Shown here: piece by piece, positions 1 to 8,293 of the stretch
Numbering within the stretch: position 1 is the stretch's first letter
How the letters are laid out: the number at the start of each line of letters is the position of its first letter
Assembly (NCBI RefSeq): GCF_022317005.1
Contig: NZ_CP081006.1
Location: forward strand, 2,790,001-2,854,000
Direction of reading: 5' to 3'
Origin: Mycobacterium sp. IDR2000157661
GTDB lineage: Bacteria; Actinomycetota; Actinomycetes; Mycobacteriales; Mycobacteriaceae
Length of the DNA stretch: 64,000 nt
The notes under the pieces: model-generated
Database searches by the model: none
What the model was told of the DNA's origin: nothing
The model's input: only the letters and a program-made list of their open reading frames with translations
Position numbers and translations under genes: made by a program

Positions 1-38
1 GAAGCAGAAGTCACGCGCGTCAGACTAACGTCAGCCCT

Positions 39-1106
39 GTGAGCCTCGACTTGCACGGCGACCCTGTAGCCTTGACCGCGGCGCTGGTCGACATCCCCAG
101 CGAGTCGCGCGGGGAGCAACGCATCGCCGATGAGATCGAGGCGGCGCTGCGCGAGCAGACGAGCGGGTTCGAGGTCATCCGCAACGCCGACGCCGTCCTC
201 GCCCGCACGAACCTGGGCCGCTCATCGCGGGTGCTGCTCGCCGGCCACATCGACACCGTCCCGGCGGCCGACAACCTGCCGAGCCGGCTGGCCGACGGTG
301 TGCTGCACGGCTGCGGCACCTCGGACATGAAGTCCGGCGACGCGGTGTTTCTGCACCTCGCCGCCACCATTGCCGAGCCGGCGCACGACATCACGCTGGT
401 GATGTACGACTGCGAGGAGATCGAGGCGTCGGCCAACGGTTTGGGCCGCATCGAATCGGAGTTGCCCGACTGGCTGCGCGCAGACGTGGCGATCCTCGGG
501 GAACCGTCGGGCGGCTACATCGAGGCGGGCTGTCAGGGCACATTGCGCGTGATCGTAAGCGCCACCGGCACCCGCGCGCATTCCGCCCGATCCTGGCTGG
601 GCGACAACGCGATTCACAAACTCGGCGAGGTCTTGGCGCGATTGTCGGCGTACCGGGCGCGCAGTGTGGAGATCGACGGCTGCACGTACCGGGAGGGGTT
701 GTCCGCGGTGCGTGTCGACGGCGGCGTCGCGGGCAACGTCATTCCCGATGCGGCGTCGGTGACGGTGAACTTCCGCTTCGCGCCGGACCGCAGCGTCGAC
801 GACGCGCTCGCCCACGTGCACGACGTGCTCGACGGCCTCGACGTGCACATCGAGATGACCGATGCGGCGCCAGGGGCCTTGCCCGGCCTGACCGCACCGG
901 CCGCCGCGGCGCTGGTCGAGGCCGCCGGTGGGCAGGTACGCGCGAAGTACGGGTGGACCGACGTGTCCCGGTTCGCCGCGCTGGGCATCCCGGCGGTGAA
1001 TTACGGTCCGGGTGACCCGAATCTGGCCCACCGCGCCGACGAACGGGTCGACGTGGCCGCGATCACCGCTGCCGCCGATGTGCTGCGGCGCTATTTAACC
1101 GCTTGA
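39..1106 (+). CDS. dapE: Succinyl-diaminopimelate desuccinylase DapE
   Basis: Hydrolyses N-succinyl-LL-diaminopimelate to LL-diaminopimelate and succinate in the lysine/meso-DAP branch that feeds peptidoglycan; cytoplasmic M20 metallopeptidase-fold enzyme. Of 355 residues, the metal-site pattern is visible: His70 in GHIDTVP, Asp96 in GTSDMKSGD, the Glu126-Glu127 pair in CEEIE, Glu155 in GEPSGG and a C-terminal LAHRADE near residue 332. The length matches the actinobacterial enzyme (Rv1202 type). The GTG start at 39 lies close to the window edge, so the promoter and upstream neighbour cannot be judged. It is followed by a 135-bp gap before the ABC-F gene. Confidence 0.95.
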   Translation: MSLDLHGDPVALTAALVDIPSESRGEQRIADEIEAALREQTSGFEVIRNADAVLARTNLGRSSRVLLAGHIDTVPAADNLPSRLADGVLHGCGTSDMKSGDAVFLHLAATIAEPAHDITLVMYDCEEIEASANGLGRIESELPDWLRADVAILGEPSGGYIEAGCQGTLRVIVSATGTRAHSARSWLGDNAIHKLGEVLARLSAYRARSVEIDGCTYREGLSAVRVDGGVAGNVIPDAASVTVNFRFAPDRSVDDALAHVHDVLDGLDVHIEMTDAAPGALPGLTAPAAAALVEAAGGQVRAKYGWTDVSRFAALGIPAVNYGPGDPNLAHRADERVDVAAITAAADVLRRYLTA

Positions 1107-1177
1107 CGCCGCCCCTAACCTGAAGGCATGTGAGTCGACGACGCCGCCGGTGTCCCACCGGGTCGAGCCGTCCATTC

Positions 1178-1230
1178 GTGAATCCCACCTCGAGGCATTC
1201 CCTCTTGTGATTCACCCCGAGGCATTCCCT
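1178..1230. repeat. Imperfect direct repeat upstream of the ABC-F gene
   Basis: Two related segments, 1178-1203 and 1207-1230, both begin gtga.tc and both end with the identical 13-mer cgaggcattccct (1191-1203 and 1218-1230). They lie in the 135-bp gap between dapE and the ABC-F gene and stop about 12 bases before its ATG. They could be a local duplication or a tandem regulator site; no function is assignable. Confidence 0.6.
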
Positions 1231-1241
1231 GGAGATCTCAC

Positions 1242-2876
1242 ATGTCTTCCATTGTCTGCTCCAACCTGTCGTTCGCCTGGCCGGGCGACTCCCCGCTCTT
1301 CGCCGGGCTCTCCTTCGCCGTCGGCGACGGTCGCACCGGCCTCGTCGCGCCGAACGGGGCCGGAAAGAGCGTGCTGCTGAGGCTGATCGCCGGTGAGCTG
1401 CCACCGGCGGCCGGCTCGATCACCGTCGACGGCACGCTCGGTTACCTGCCGCAGTCCTTGCCGTTCGCCGGCGACGCGACCGTGGCCGACGTGCTCGGAG
1501 CCGCGGCGGCCATCGAAGCCCTCGAAGCCCTGGCCGGCGGCGAGTTCGGTGACGCGGTCTTCGCCGCGATCGGCGACGACTGGGACATCGAGGCGCGCGC
1601 CCTGGCGCAATTCGACCGGCTCCGCCTTGGCCACATCACGCTCGACCGGCGGGTCGACTCGCTGTCCGGCGGCGAGATCGTCGCCATCGGCCTGGCCGGG
1701 CAACTGTTGAGGCGGCCCCGCGTCCTGCTGCTCGACGAGCCGACCAACAACCTCGACGCCGACGCTCGCCGCCGGCTCTACGCGGCGCTCGACGAGTTCA
1801 CCGGCTGCCTGCTGCTCGTCAGCCACGATCGATCGCTGCTGGACCGGATGGACCGGATCGCCGAGCTTCGCGATGGCGAGATCCAGTTGTACGGAGGCGG
1901 TTTCACCGCCTATACCGAGGCGGTCGAGGACGCGCAGCGCACCGCAGCAGCCAAGGTGAGCAGTGCCGAGCAGCAACTCAGGCGGGAGAGACGCGACAGG
2001 CAACTGGCCCGCGAACGCGCCGCGCGGCGGTCGTCGACCGCAGCGCGCAACTCCAAGGACGCGGGCCTGCCGAAGATCGTCTCCGGAGCGATGAAGCGCC
2101 GCGCACAGGAATCGGCCGGGCGCATCGACGGCGTCAACGCCGCCAGGGTCGACGACGCCGCGTCCCGGGTCGCCGAGGCCGAGCGAATGCTGCGCGACGA
2201 CGACGCCCTCACCCTCGACCTGCCCGATATCGAGGTACCCGCCGGGCGGAACCTGCTGACGTGCAGCGGTATTCGCGCCGTCGACGGCGGCAGGGTGTTG
2301 TTCGACGACGTCGACCTCGCCATCCGCGGCCCGGAGCGCATCGCGCTGACCGGTCGCAACGGGGCGGGCAAGTCGACCTTGCTGCGCATCTCGGCCGGGG
2401 CCGTGACGCCCGAATCGGGAACGGTTCAGCGAGCGCACGGCCGCGTGGCCTACCTGTCGCAGCGCCTCGACCTCCTCGACCCGCAGCGCACCGTCGCCGA
2501 GAGCCTGGCCGTGTCGGCGCCCGGCCTGACCACCACCCGCCGGATGCACCTGCTGGCCCAGTTCCTGTTCCGCGGCGATCGCGTCGACCTGCCGATCGGT
2601 GTCCTGTCCGGCGGTGAACGCTTGCGCGCCACGCTCGCGTGTGTGCTTCACGCCGAACCCGCGCCGCACCTGCTCCTGCTCGACGAACCCACCAACAACC
2701 TCGACCTGAGAAGCATCGGACAACTGCAATCGGCGCTTGGCGCGTACCGCGGCGCCCTGCTTGTCGTCAGCCACGACGAACGCTTTCTCGAGAGCGTCGA
2801 CATCCGCCGCTGGCTGCGGTTATCCGATGGCCGGCTGGACGAATCAGCGGAACGGCGGCCACCGGAGACACGGTAG
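1242..2876 (+). CDS. ABC-F family ATPase
   Basis: Soluble protein with two ABC cassettes and no membrane segments, 544 residues, the ABC-F (EttA/Uup/antibiotic-resistance) layout. The first cassette has Walker A APNGAGKS at residues 36-43, a SLSGGE signature and LLLLDEPTNNLD. The second has GRNGAGKS near residue 370, LSGGERLRATL and again LLLLDEPTNNLD. The linker between them (about 230-300) is Arg/Glu/Ala-rich and helical, as in ribosome-acting ABC-F proteins. The ATG at 1242 follows ggaga. ABC-F proteins act on ribosomes, sometimes protecting against antibiotics; which role applies here cannot be read from sequence. The gene lies between dapE and an ESX-substrate-like gene and is not part of the conserved dapE neighbourhood of M. 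tuberculosis as I remember it. Confidence 0.9.
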   Translation: MSSIVCSNLSFAWPGDSPLFAGLSFAVGDGRTGLVAPNGAGKSVLLRLIAGELPPAAGSITVDGTLGYLPQSLPFAGDATVADVLGAAAAIEALEALAGGEFGDAVFAAIGDDWDIEARALAQFDRLRLGHITLDRRVDSLSGGEIVAIGLAGQLLRRPRVLLLDEPTNNLDADARRRLYAALDEFTGCLLLVSHDRSLLDRMDRIAELRDGEIQLYGGGFTAYTEAVEDAQRTAAAKVSSAEQQLRRERRDRQLARERAARRSSTAARNSKDAGLPKIVSGAMKRRAQESAGRIDGVNAARVDDAASRVAEAERMLRDDDALTLDLPDIEVPAGRNLLTCSGIRAVDGGRVLFDDVDLAIRGPERIALTGRNGAGKSTLLRISAGAVTPESGTVQRAHGRVAYLSQRLDLLDPQRTVAESLAVSAPGLTTTRRMHLLAQFLFRGDRVDLPIGVLSGGERLRATLACVLHAEPAPHLLLLDEPTNNLDLRSIGQLQSALGAYRGALLVVSHDERFLESVDIRRWLRLSDGRLDESAERRPPETR

Positions 2877-2918
2877 ATTCGGTAGCCGGACCGGGTCACG
2901 CAGGAAGGGGGCCGCGCC

Positions 2919-4055
2919 TTGGCGATCGAGCCGGATTCCAGCCCGTACGGCGGGCAGACCGTGACCGGTCTCGGCTGGCCGAACGTCGACGAGGAGGTCC
3001 TCGCTGCCGCCGCGGCCTCCTACGAGCAGCTGGCGGCGAAGATCAGCGGCACCGTGGTGCCGCAGCAGCAGGGCCAGCTGATGAAGCTCTCCGACGTCTG
3101 GCAGGGCGCCGGTGCGTTGGCCGCGGGCGGTGAGGCGAGCACGATCATCGGCGGCCACGAGGCCAACGCCGCTCAGGCCGCCGCGATCGCGGCCCAGTTG
3201 CGCGCCATGGAGGTCACAGTCGTCAAGACGAAGCTGCTGGCCAACACCATCGCCCAGGAGGTCCAGCACGAGTGTGAGGCCCTTTCGGCGATGCCGTTGC
3301 GCAACGCCCAGGAACTCGTGCAGAGCCGCATCAAGATGGGGCTGTCGCAGAACATCGCGAACGTCACAGCCAACACCACCGAACTGGCCAACATGCTCGG
3401 CGTACCGCCCAGCATCCCGTTCCCCGGCGCCCCGCCGGTGCCGGGTGCCAAAGAAGCGAAGGACAGCGGGGAAGAGGCCGCCGAACAGGCTTCTCAGGGA
3501 CCCACGCAGGCGATGCAGATGATGAGCCAGATGGGTGCTGTGGCCACGCAATTGCCGATGCAGCTCGGCCAGTCGCTGATGCAGCTGCCGCAACAGATGG
3601 GCCAGCAACTGCAGCAGTTGTCCCAGCCGCTGCAGCAGTTGACGTCGATGTTCGGCCAGGGCGGCAAGGCGGACTCGTTGGGTGCTGCGGGCCTGCCGTT
3701 CTCGACGTTCTCGAACCATCCCGCGGCCGGCGGTTCGGGTGCGGGCGGCGGCTCGGGCATGATGCGGGCCGCTTCGCCGCCCGGCTCCGGCGGGACGCCG
3801 CTGCAGACGCCGCAATTGGCCCACCTGGTCGGCAGCAAGGCGGTCAGCACCGCGCCCCCCGAGGGCGCGACGGCCGGATCCGCCGCGGTCGGCGGCGTGG
3901 CCCCGATGGCTGCGGGTGCCGGCATGGGCGCGATGGGCGGAATGGCGCCGATGATGGGTCAACGCGGTCAAAGTGGCGGGACCACAACGGGGTTGGCGGT
4001 GCCCGCACCGCTCGATCACGACTTGGCCGAGGACGACGTGGACGACGACTGGTGA
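2919..4055 (+). CDS. EspK/PPE-like ESX (type VII) secretion substrate
   Basis: 378 residues, no signal peptide. The N-terminal ~160 residues are Ala/Gln-rich and predicted helical, opening with GLGWPNVDEE (about 18-27) and carrying a WxG motif (Trp61-Gln-Gly63) between helices, as in PPE/WXG100 and EspK N-termini. Residues ~165-260 are Met/Gln-rich with repeated QLPMQLGQ/QLPQQMGQ-type units; the tail is Gly/Ala/Met-rich and ends in an acidic DDVDDDW. The next gene is 12 bp away and encodes a smaller helical-hairpin protein with YxxxD, as expected for a PE/PPE-type secreted heterodimer. I infer an ESX-exported protein; the EspK relation rests on the N-terminal pattern only. It might alternatively be classed as a PPE-domain or general T7SS effector. 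Confidence 0.75.
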   Translation: MAIEPDSSPYGGQTVTGLGWPNVDEEVLAAAAASYEQLAAKISGTVVPQQQGQLMKLSDVWQGAGALAAGGEASTIIGGHEANAAQAAAIAAQLRAMEVTVVKTKLLANTIAQEVQHECEALSAMPLRNAQELVQSRIKMGLSQNIANVTANTTELANMLGVPPSIPFPGAPPVPGAKEAKDSGEEAAEQASQGPTQAMQMMSQMGAVATQLPMQLGQSLMQLPQQMGQQLQQLSQPLQQLTSMFGQGGKADSLGAAGLPFSTFSNHPAAGGSGAGGGSGMMRAASPPGSGGTPLQTPQLAHLVGSKAVSTAPPEGATAGSAAVGGVAPMAAGAGMGAMGGMAPMMGQRGQSGGTTTGLAVPAPLDHDLAEDDVDDDW

Positions 4056-4067
4056 GGACGAAGTGCG

Positions 4068-4613
4068 ATGTCTGGTGAGGTGCGCAAGCCCGAGGGCATC
4101 GGCTGGAATGCGGCGTCGGTCGAATTGCCGCCGGTGCCAACCGTTCCCGCCGGGCCGGATTCGATGAGCTCGACCATCGCGGCGGTGCTGCCCACGCTGG
4201 CCGCCCAGCTGACCGCGAACGTCGCGACGTTGTCGGCCAAGGAGACCACCTTCTCCGGCAAGGTCGGCGCCGCGCAGGCGGCCTACCAGAATTCCGACGA
4301 CGCCGGCTCGCAATCGGTGGGGCAGGTCGTCGGGATGCTCGGCCAACTCGGTCAGCAGGCCGGTCAGATGGGCCAGTCGGCGCGTGCGCCGATGCAAGCG
4401 CTGAGCGGGCAGACCGGAATGTTCGGCTCGCTCATGCAACAGGCCGTGCAGGGCCAGCAAGGGCGCGAGGACGCCGACGCACGCCAGCCGCTGCAGCGCG
4501 CCGACGACCAGGCTGTGCCCGGGGCCGGGCCTGGGCATGGCGATTCCCGCGCCGCACCGCTCACGCCGCCCACGCAGCAGCACTACGACGACGACGTCGC
4601 CCGCAACCTCTGA
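4068..4613 (+). CDS. EspJ/PE-like ESX secretion substrate with YxxxD signal
   Basis: 181 residues. The first ~95 residues form an Ala/Thr/Ser-rich helical hairpin that recalls EspJ (a VPAGPDSM...IAAVLPTL pattern) and ends with the T7SS export motif YxxxD (Tyr73-Gln-Asn-Ser-Asp77). A Gln/Gly/Met-rich stretch follows (VGQVVGMLGQLGQQAGQMGQ), then a hydrophilic tail. It lies 12 bp after the EspK/PPE-like gene, so the two are probably co-transcribed and may form a PE/PPE-type pair. The ATG at 4068 has a purine-rich gaggacgaag upstream. The stop lies one base from that of the converging EspC-like gene. Type VII export is inferred from motif and architecture. Confidence 0.72.
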   Translation: MSGEVRKPEGIGWNAASVELPPVPTVPAGPDSMSSTIAAVLPTLAAQLTANVATLSAKETTFSGKVGAAQAAYQNSDDAGSQSVGQVVGMLGQLGQQAGQMGQSARAPMQALSGQTGMFGSLMQQAVQGQQGREDADARQPLQRADDQAVPGAGPGHGDSRAAPLTPPTQQHYDDDVARNL

Positions 4614-4614
4614 C

Positions 4615-5361
4615 CTAGTAAGCCTGCGGACGCGTCTGCGCCGGCTGTGGCCGGTCAGCGGTCGATTGGCCGGGCGCGGGGCCACCGCTGGCCGAATCGC
4701 CCGCGGATGCACCAGTCGGCGCGGGCCGCTCCGGCACCGCTTCGGCTGGGCGTTCGTTCGGTTCGGGCGATGTCTCGGCGTCCTCGTCGGGCTCTTCCCC
4801 GCCCCGTCGGCTTTCCGGCTTCCCGCCCGGCCGCGGCTGGTCGGTGGCTGCGCCGCCGAGCGCCTGCATGACCTGCTGAGGTACCTGTTGCAGGCCCTGC
4901 GCGAAACCCGCGAGCGGCTGCGCCACCATGCCGGCCACCTGGCCCGCCTGCTGTCCGACCTGGCCCAGCAGCTGGCCGACCATCCCGGCGCCCGCTCCTG
5001 CACCGCCTGCCGGCGAAGCGGGCGCCGTCGATGCGCCACCGCCGCCCTGCAAGACCTCGGCCGCCGCCCGCAGTTTCTCGGCGCCTTCCTCGTCACCCTG
5101 TTCGTACAACCGAGCGGCCTTCTGCAGCAGTTCGGCGATGGTGGCACCGGACGCCGCGGTGCCCTGCACGGTGCTCTGCCGACGGCCGAGGGCACCCGAC
5201 AGCGCGTTGTCCACCGCGGCCGCGATCGGGCCGTGGGTGGGCTGCGCGCCCGCCGACTCCAGCGCCGCGGCGCCCACCACCTGCGACAGGTCCGCCGCCA
5301 CCTGATCGTGGATCCGGGCCGACGACCGCACCCCGTCGGTCTGTACGGACAGCTCGCTCAT
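4615..5361 (-). CDS. EspC-like (DUF2580) ESX secretion-associated protein with long C-terminal extension
   Basis: 248 residues from the ATG at 5361; a GTG at 5367 is possible, but GGAAGAGG is better spaced for the ATG. Residues 1-95 fit the EspC family: MSELSVQTDG opening, a THGPIAAAVDNAL segment (about 42-54) like the THGP segment of EspC, and YxxxD at Tyr86-Asp90 followed by EEGAEKLR. EspC itself is ~103 residues; here ~150 extra residues are low complexity (Gly/Ala/Gln then Pro/Glu/Arg/Ser). EspC family members are co-secreted by ESX-1 in other mycobacteria. The gene converges on the EspJ-like gene with a one-base gap and lies downstream, same strand, of the HTH-less ATPase gene, with a small palindrome in between. 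Confidence 0.75.
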   Translation of the reverse strand: MSELSVQTDGVRSSARIHDQVAADLSQVVGAAALESAGAQPTHGPIAAAVDNALSGALGRRQSTVQGTAASGATIAELLQKAARLYEQGDEEGAEKLRAAAEVLQGGGGASTAPASPAGGAGAGAGMVGQLLGQVGQQAGQVAGMVAQPLAGFAQGLQQVPQQVMQALGGAATDQPRPGGKPESRRGGEEPDEDAETSPEPNERPAEAVPERPAPTGASAGDSASGGPAPGQSTADRPQPAQTRPQAY

Positions 5362-5384
5362 GGACACCTCTTCCGGCCGATATG

Positions 5385-5399
5385 CCTAGAAAGTCTAGG
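5385..5399. promoter_or_regulatory. Short palindrome upstream of the EspC-like gene
   Basis: A perfect inverted repeat, cctaga-aag-tctagg, lies 24-38 bases before the EspC-like start in the 68-base gap that separates it from the preceding ATPase gene. It is better placed for an operator than a terminator, because the arms are only six bases and AT-containing. No regulator can be named. Confidence 0.4.
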
Positions 5400-5429
5400 T
5401 CCGCCCGCACGCCGGGCCGCGCACGAGTT

Positions 5430-7514
5430 TCAGCGGTGGTCGCGGCTCTGAGCGCCGGCGTCGGCGGCCGCGCCGTGCCATCCCGCGGCGGCGTAGCGAT
5501 CGGCGACCTCAGCCAGCGCCGTCGCGTCGCGGGCCGCCAGCGCCCGCCCGTGTTCCAGCGCCAATCGGCCTGCCGGACAGGGGCATTCGGCGCTGAGTCG
5601 GGAGAGGGAGTCCAGCGCTCGCAGGTCACCGAGGCGCACGCTGTCGAGCAGGGCCCGCAGGGCGACCGCGGTCTGCCCGCCGCGCTCGGCGTTGCGGACG
5701 GCCTCGCGGGCCGCGCCGACCGCGCCGTGTGTGTCGCGGCGTGCGTGCATCGTCCATGCGCGCGCCAGCGCCAACTCGGGGGCGAACAGCATCGACTTCA
5801 GACCGTGTCTCGATTCCGCACGCGCAAGGGCTTTTCCGGCGTCGACCGGTGCACCCTGCTGGCCCAGCGCCTGGGCCAGCAGCATCCAGGCCAACGGGCC
5901 CCACGAGTAGCCCGTGGGCGCCAGCGCCGCGGCCGCGCGGCGCAGCAGGTGCACCGCCTCGTCGAGTTGGCCCTTGGCGATCAGCACGTCGGCCACCAGC
6001 ACCTCGCCGATCGCGCGCCCCGGCTGCTGCAACTGTGCGAAGTCGGTGAGCCGCTGGCCCAATGCCTGGGCCCGATCCAGCTCGCCGCCCATCAGCAGCG
6101 CCGTCGTCTGGCCGAATCCGCTGGTGAACCGAAGCAATCCGGGCGCGACGATCGCCCGTTCGGCCAGCGCGTCGACGTCGGCGAAACGTCCCATCCGCGC
6201 CGAGCTCAGCGCCGCGGCGGCCGCGGCCCAGCCGACCGCGGTGTCGTCGGCAGCCGGTGACGTCAACACCTCGTCGGCGATCTCCCGCGCATGCTGCGGT
6301 TTGCCCGCGTTCATGGCGAACGTCGCCGACAGCGCGTCGAGCGTCGTCCGAGCGGTGGGGGTGGACACCCGGTTGCGCGTCGCGCGCAGAAACGCCGTCG
6401 CCCGCTCCGGCTCCGACAGCATCCAGAACTGATTGGCCGCCCGCGGCAGCGCCCAGGCCATCAGGTCGGTTTCGCTCAGCGCGGCCGGATCCACCGCGTC
6501 GAGTACCGCGTCGGCCTCGCGGCCACGGCCCTGCCAGGCCAACGCGTACGCCAACGCCAGGCGCGTCCGCAGATCCGGAAACCGCTGCAGCGCCGCCCGG
6601 CCCAGCCGCTCGCTCAGCGCGAGATCGCCCAGCCGCAGCGCCTCCTCGGCGGCGGCCACCTGGTCGGCCGGCTGCTGCGGGCTGTCGCAGTCGAGGGCGA
6701 GTTCGGCGAGACGCAGTCGCGCGACCACCCCGCCGGCCGCCCGGGCGCCGAGCAGATCGACGAGTTCGGTTCGCAGCCGGCGCAGGTCGGGCCCGCCGAG
6801 CGCGTCGCGGACCGCGTCGGCGAACAGCGGGTGGGCCGGCCGCACCCGCGATCCGTCGACGACGACCGCACCCGCGGCCTGGGCCTCGTTGAGCGCCGCC
6901 GGCCCGGCAAGAGCCTCGAGCTCGTCGAGCGTCAGCGGGTCGTCGGCCGCCAGGTACTCCAGCACTCGGTGCGCCCCGGTCGGCAGGGCGCCGACGAAGT
7001 CGTCGACCACCGTGGCCAGCCTGCTGTCGTCATGGCCCGCCGGGTCGACATCGATCCGCTCCAGCAGCCCGTCCTCCCAGAGCGCCGAGACCTCCTGTGG
7101 CAGAGAGCCGGTCAGCGTCGCCGTGACGATCAGTGACACCGATCCGGTGACCGCCAACTGGTAGATGAGCGCGGCGGACAGCCGGTCGAGGAGGTGCGCG
7201 TCGTCGACGAGCAGCAGCCGGCCGTCGCCAAGCGACTCCCGCGCGGAGCGCAGCACATCCGCGGTCTTGCCGGTGTCGGACACCTCGATGAGATGGCTGA
7301 CCGCGGCGAACGGCACCGCGGCCGTCGACGCCGTGGCGGTGACCCGGTCCACCCGCCGGTGGGCGGCGCCGAACTGTTCGGCGGCCGTGAGCGCCAGCGT
7401 CGTCTTGCCCACCCCGGCGGGTCCGAGCACCACGGCGCCCGTACGCTCGCGCAGGCTCGCCCCGATCGCCGAGAGGGCCGGCTCCAGCGGCGAGACGACC
7501 CAGTCAATCGGCAC
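5430..7514 (-). CDS. LuxR/LAL-like P-loop ATPase lacking the C-terminal HTH
   Basis: 694 residues resembling the signal-input part of large LuxR (LAL/MalT-like STAND) regulators: Walker A GPAGVGKTT at 31-39, a Walker-B-like LLLVDDAHLL near 100, then Leu/Ala-rich TPR-type helices to the end. These proteins normally finish with a ~60-residue LuxR HTH; here the reading frame stops after AADAGAQSRDHR with no HTH, and none appears in the other frames of the next 300 bp. The M. tuberculosis counterpart at this position (Rv1204c) is also a hypothetical ATPase. It may therefore be a genuine HTH-less STAND protein and not a damaged regulator. It reads towards the EspC-like gene 68 bp downstream. Function unknown. 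Confidence 0.8.
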   Translation of the reverse strand: MPIDWVVSPLEPALSAIGASLRERTGAVVLGPAGVGKTTLALTAAEQFGAAHRRVDRVTATASTAAVPFAAVSHLIEVSDTGKTADVLRSARESLGDGRLLLVDDAHLLDRLSAALIYQLAVTGSVSLIVTATLTGSLPQEVSALWEDGLLERIDVDPAGHDDSRLATVVDDFVGALPTGAHRVLEYLAADDPLTLDELEALAGPAALNEAQAAGAVVVDGSRVRPAHPLFADAVRDALGGPDLRRLRTELVDLLGARAAGGVVARLRLAELALDCDSPQQPADQVAAAEEALRLGDLALSERLGRAALQRFPDLRTRLALAYALAWQGRGREADAVLDAVDPAALSETDLMAWALPRAANQFWMLSEPERATAFLRATRNRVSTPTARTTLDALSATFAMNAGKPQHAREIADEVLTSPAADDTAVGWAAAAAALSSARMGRFADVDALAERAIVAPGLLRFTSGFGQTTALLMGGELDRAQALGQRLTDFAQLQQPGRAIGEVLVADVLIAKGQLDEAVHLLRRAAAALAPTGYSWGPLAWMLLAQALGQQGAPVDAGKALARAESRHGLKSMLFAPELALARAWTMHARRDTHGAVGAAREAVRNAERGGQTAVALRALLDSVRLGDLRALDSLSRLSAECPCPAGRLALEHGRALAARDATALAEVADRYAAAGWHGAAADAGAQSRDHR

Positions 7515-7533
7515 CGCCGGAGTCTATGGCCAA

Positions 7534-7643
7534 ATCGATCGCCGGACTCCTCAACGCGGCCGGGGGCCGCTTGATCGTCGTCCAGCTGTATCGATGGCCG
7601 GACTCCTCAACGCGGCCGAGGGCCGCTTGATCGTCGTCCAGCT
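7534..7643. repeat. Tandem 54-base duplication with GC hairpin
   Basis: Two copies, 7534-7587 and 7590-7643 (period 56), run from atcgat through gccggactcctcaacgcggc to cgtcgtccagct and differ at only a couple of bases. Each holds a hairpin core; in the second copy it is perfect (gcggcc-gag-ggccgc, 7612-7626). The pair fills the divergent gap between the ATPase gene (minus) and the LOG-family gene (plus), so it would lie in one or both promoters or leaders. Confidence 0.85.
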
Positions 7644-7687
7644 AGGTTGTGGTCGTGTCCGGCGAAACCAACGCACGCGAGGAGCAG

Positions 7688-8242
7688 ATGGAATCCCGAC
7701 GCGAGTGGGCGGTGTGTGTCTACTGCGCGTCGGGCCCGACGCATCCCGGTCTGTTGGCGCTCGCCGAACGGGTCGGCGTCGCGATCGCCGAACGCGGGTG
7801 GACGCTGGTGTCCGGAGGCGGCAACGTCTCGGCGATGGGCGCGCTGGCAGCAGCGGCGCGGTCCCGCGGCGGGCACACCGTCGGCGTCATCCCCAAGGCC
7901 TTGGTGCACCGGGAGGTCGCCGACGTCGACGCCGACGAACTCGTCGTCACCGACACGATGCGCGAGCGCAAACAGGTCATGGAGGACCGCGCCGACGCGT
8001 TCGTCGCGCTGCCCGGCGGCATCGGAACCCTCGAGGAGTTCTTCGAAGCCTGGACAGCGGGCTATTTGGGTATGCATGAGAAACCGGTGGTGATGCTCGA
8101 CCCGATCGGGCATTACGACGGCTTGCTGGCCTGGCTGTACGCACTGGTCGACAGCGGTTACGTCGCCCAGGCTGCACTGGACCGACTTGTCGTCGTGGAC
8201 GACGTCGACTCGGCGTTGGCGGCGTGCGCTCCGGTCCGGTGA
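7688..8242 (+). CDS. LOG-family cytokinin-riboside-phosphate phosphoribohydrolase (Rv1205 type)
   Basis: TIGR00730/LOG Rossmann-fold protein of 184 residues. The diagnostic PGGIGTLEEFFE motif and the upstream ERKQVMEDRADAF segment, which carry the catalytic Arg and Glu of the family, are both present. LOG enzymes release free cytokinin base from nucleoside 5'-monophosphates; Rv1205 is the M. tuberculosis relative. The ATG at 7688, preceded by cgaggag, gives an N-terminus close in length to the relative; a GTG at 7649 would add 13 residues but starts at the end of the tandem duplication. The gene is divergent from the ATPase gene and 51 bp upstream of fadD6. Confidence 0.9.
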   Translation: MESRREWAVCVYCASGPTHPGLLALAERVGVAIAERGWTLVSGGGNVSAMGALAAAARSRGGHTVGVIPKALVHREVADVDADELVVTDTMRERKQVMEDRADAFVALPGGIGTLEEFFEAWTAGYLGMHEKPVVMLDPIGHYDGLLAWLYALVDSGYVAQAALDRLVVVDDVDSALAACAPVR

Positions 8243-8293
8243 CCGCAGTCACTAGGGTGTTGCGACAAACGAACAGCGGGAGGAAGTCAAGGC

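Noticed and set aside
2844..5195. Long open frame on the minus strand opposite the EspK/EspJ/EspC-like genes
   Set aside because: It is Arg/His/Pro-rich without recognisable domains and opposes genes with clear family patterns; such frames are normal in GC-rich DNA.
5093..5629. Frameshifted LuxR HTH after the ATPase gene
   Set aside because: No frame in this stretch shows an HTH pattern; the EspC-like gene starts at once.
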